Source: Archaeoglobus sp. (GTDB lineage: Archaea; Halobacteriota; Archaeoglobi; Archaeoglobales; Archaeoglobaceae). From it: a stretch of 64,000 bases of DNA. The notes beneath the pieces are model-generated. The model saw nothing but the letters and a program-made list of their open reading frames with translations. It was not told the origin of the DNA and did no database searches. The number at the start of each line of letters is the position of its first letter. Position 1 is the first letter of the stretch. The position numbers and the translations under genes are program-made. Of this stretch, positions 62,402-64,000 are shown in pieces. Location: NCBI GenBank assembly GCA_017656505.1, contig JACDNU010000007.1, positions 1 through 64,000 on the forward strand, given 5' to 3'.

Positions 62402-63145
62402 TTAGCCTTTCTTGGTCTCCCTCAGTTCCTCTCCCATCGTTACTATGTCTCCCACCACGATTATCGCGGGTCCGTTAACATTATTTTTTTTCAGCAGATC
62501 AGAGACATCTGAAAGATTGCTGAAAATCGTTCTCTCACTCTCAAGCGTTCCGTTTTCAATCACGGCAACGGGAGTTTCAGGGTCTCTCCCCAACTTAATG
62601 AGCTCTTCTGAGATATCTCCTATTTTGTCTCTTCCCATAAGAATAACGATCGTCCCCTCAAGCAAAACCTCTGACCACTTCTTTACCTCTTCTCTCCCGG
62701 AAACCACGAGCAATGCCGTGGAGAAGTCCGGGTGAGTTAGAGGGACGCATGCATGTGTTGGAACACCACTCACAGAAGAAACCCCCGGAATAACCTCAAA
62801 TTCTATGCCTTCGTCTTTGAGAAATCTCGCCTCAATACTTCCCCTCCCAAACACGAATGGGTCTCCACCTTTGAGCCTTACAACTTTCTTCCCTTGGAGG
62901 GCGAACTTTTTCATAAGCCTGTTAATTTCCTTTTGCTTCTTCCCACCACTCTCGCGGCTGTCTTTTCCAACATAAATTATATTTTTTCCCATTTCTTTTA
63001 AGAATGAGATTATTCTGTCTCCAACAAGTTTATCGTAAAGGATGACATCTGCTTGCTCTATTGCCCTTAGGGCTTTCAGAGTCAGGAGTTCAGGATCTCC
63101 CGGGCCTGCACCGACCAAATACACTTTACCTTTTTTCAAACTCAT
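62402..63145 (-). CDS. cobA: Uroporphyrinogen-III C-methyltransferase (SUMT)
   Basis: A 247-residue enzyme: [20 protein letters not shown] at the N-terminus, [19 protein letters not shown] and [15 protein letters not shown] in the middle, VILMGRDKI further on. It methylates uroporphyrinogen III twice with SAM, giving precorrin-2 for siroheme and cobamides. It faces dsrA across a 182-bp gap; siroheme is the prosthetic group of dissimilatory sulfite reductase, so the pairing is functional. Confidence 0.95.
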   Translation of the reverse strand: MSLKKGKVYLVGAGPGDPELLTLKALRAIEQADVILYDKLVGDRIISFLKEMGKNIIYVGKDSRESGGKKQKEINRLMKKFALQGKKVVRLKGGDPFVFGRGSIEARFLKDEGIEFEVIPGVSSVSGVPTHACVPLTHPDFSTALLVVSGREEVKKWSEVLLEGTIVILMGRDKIGDISEELIKLGRDPETPVAVIENGTLESERTIFSNLSDVSDLLKKNNVNGPAIIVVGDIVTMGEELRETKKG

Positions 63146-63270
63146 TTAATGCGGGATTGGAATTAATCAAATAAACCTTTTGGTAATCTAAAATAAAATT
63201 TTGATCGAAATTCAAAATAATTAAAAATTCCAAATTGCTGGTTTGATAAATTAAGTCAAAATAACTCTTC

Positions 63271-63290
63271 GAAAGACTTATATATTCTTA
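63271..63290 (+). promoter_or_regulatory. TATA/BRE of the dsr operon
   Basis: CGAAAGACTTATATATTC combines a purine-rich BRE with TATATA, about 43 nt before the TTG start. The predicted start near 63308 leaves a short leader containing AGGGGGGTGA. Confidence 0.7.
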
Positions 63291-63327
63291 AAAAATAGCA
63301 GACTCCGTAAAAGGGGGGTGAATTGAT

Positions 63328-64000
63328 TTGAGCGATGAAGAATTCCCATTGCTTAGCGAGCTAAAGAAGGGCCCATGGCCCAGTTTCGTCAAAGAGATCG
63401 AAAAGACAGCAGAGCACAAACCGGAGATAAAAGATCTGCTGAAGCAGCTGGAGAGGAGCTATGAAGACAAGATTACCTATTGGAAGCATGGAGGTATTGT
63501 TTCTGTAAGAGGTTATGGTGGTGGAGTTATTGGTAGATACTCCTTCCTAGCAAAAGAATGCCCGGGAATTGCAGAATTCCATACAATGCGTGTTAATCAG
63601 CCAGCAGGCTACTTCTACACCACTGAAGCCCTGAGGAAGATCTGTGACATATGGGAAGAGTATGGCAGCGGACTCACGAACATGCATGGCTCAACTGGAG
63701 ACATAATCTTGCTTGGAACTATTACGAAGAACCTCCAGCCATGCTTCAATGCCCTTGCTAAGGCTGGATTCGATCTTGGTGGTTCAGGATCAGCTTTGAG
63801 AACTCCAAATGCCTGTGTTGGGCCAGCTAGATGCGAATTCGCATGCTATGACACCTTAGAGCTGTGCTACGACCTTACAATGACGTATCAGGATGAGCTG
63901 CATCGACCCATGTGGCCATACAAGTTCAAGTTCAAGATGTCTGGATGCCCGAATGATTGCGTTGCTGCGAGGGCAAGGTCTGACTTCGGGATAATCGGAA
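63328..64000 (+). CDS. dsrA: Dissimilatory sulfite reductase alpha subunit (partial, cut by window end)
   Basis: The first 224 codons of Dsr[75 protein letters not shown] and [17 protein letters not shown] match Archaeoglobus DsrA closely, with the start of the siroheme/[4Fe-4S] cysteine set visible. Compared with A. fulgidus it lacks a stretch near residue 35 before the LLKQLE block. The start is TTG 63328, preceded by GGGGGGTGA at 7 nt. DsrAB reduces sulfite in sulfate respiration. Confidence 0.96.
   Translation, partial: MSDEEFPLLSELKKGPWPSFVKEIEKTAEHKPEIKDLLKQLERSYEDKITYWKHGGIVSVRGYGGGVIGRYSFLAKECPGIAEFHTMRVNQPAGYFYTTEALRKICDIWEEYGSGLTNMHGSTGDIILLGTITKNLQPCFNALAKAGFDLGGSGSALRTPNACVGPARCEFACYDTLELCYDLTMTYQDELHRPMWPYKFKFKMSGCPNDCVAARARSDFGIIG

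Overview
The window comes from a hyperthermophilic, sulfate-reducing euryarchaeon of the Archaeoglobales. Evidence: the start of dsrA next to a siroheme-pathway methyltransferase at the right edge, an archaeal histone, Hel308, archaeal ThrRS and ABCE1, a Vht-type membrane [NiFe] hydrogenase with its full hyp set, acyl-CoA beta-oxidation genes, and the bifunctional di-myo-inositol-phosphate synthase. Moderate GC and the H2-uptake genes would fit an organism like Archaeoglobus profundus, but that assignment is inference.

Layout. 0-9 kb: SMR exporter, radical SAM enzyme, then a minus-strand envelope-glycosylation cluster (two GT2 genes sharing a perfectly identical 594-bp block, flippase-like membrane domains, a DUF2298/YYY membrane protein) and a second radical SAM protein. 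9-12.3 kb: GPN-loop GTPase and Hel308. 12.3-16.7 kb: AT-rich accessory island with HEPN/MNT, RelBE and VapBC pairs, a tRNA-Thr, hypothetical genes and remnants of a type I restriction specificity gene. 16.9-20 kb: lipoprotein and a small operon (secreted His/Gly-rich protein, cytochrome-b-like DUF4405 protein, ArsR-type repressor, small membrane coiled-coil protein) behind a 9-8-9 palindrome. 20-24.7 kb: two multi-PAS sensors. 24.7-29.8 kb: opine-type dehydrogenase, DIP synthase, Y-family polymerase, membrane protein. 29.9-30.8 kb: tRNA-Ala and VapBC. 30.9-33.9 kb: thiolase, SCP2-domain protein, acyl-CoA dehydrogenase. 34-38 kb: histone, nitrilase-family enzyme, UPF0182 membrane protein.

38-48.4 kb is the hydrogenase block: hypA-B-C-D on the minus strand diverge from hypF-hypE, followed by Tat-exported small subunit, large subunit, cytochrome b and maturation protease. 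Together these could make a membrane uptake hydrogenase feeding electrons into the quinone pool for sulfate reduction. At 48.66-48.87 kb, minus strand, the sequence folds as a three-hairpin H/ACA guide RNA with an ACA box 14-15 nt below each pocket. 49-58 kb: MBL-fold hydrolase, secretion-type ATPase, regulator, GpsA, small conserved proteins, RimI, tungsten aldehyde:ferredoxin oxidoreductase with its ferredoxin partner, DUF2330 protein. 58.2-63.1 kb: thrS, small membrane protein and ABCE1 operon, then SUMT divergent from dsrA.

A recurrent trait is short (10-18 bp) tandem duplication, often in frame inside genes and in at least three cases lying across a stop codon.
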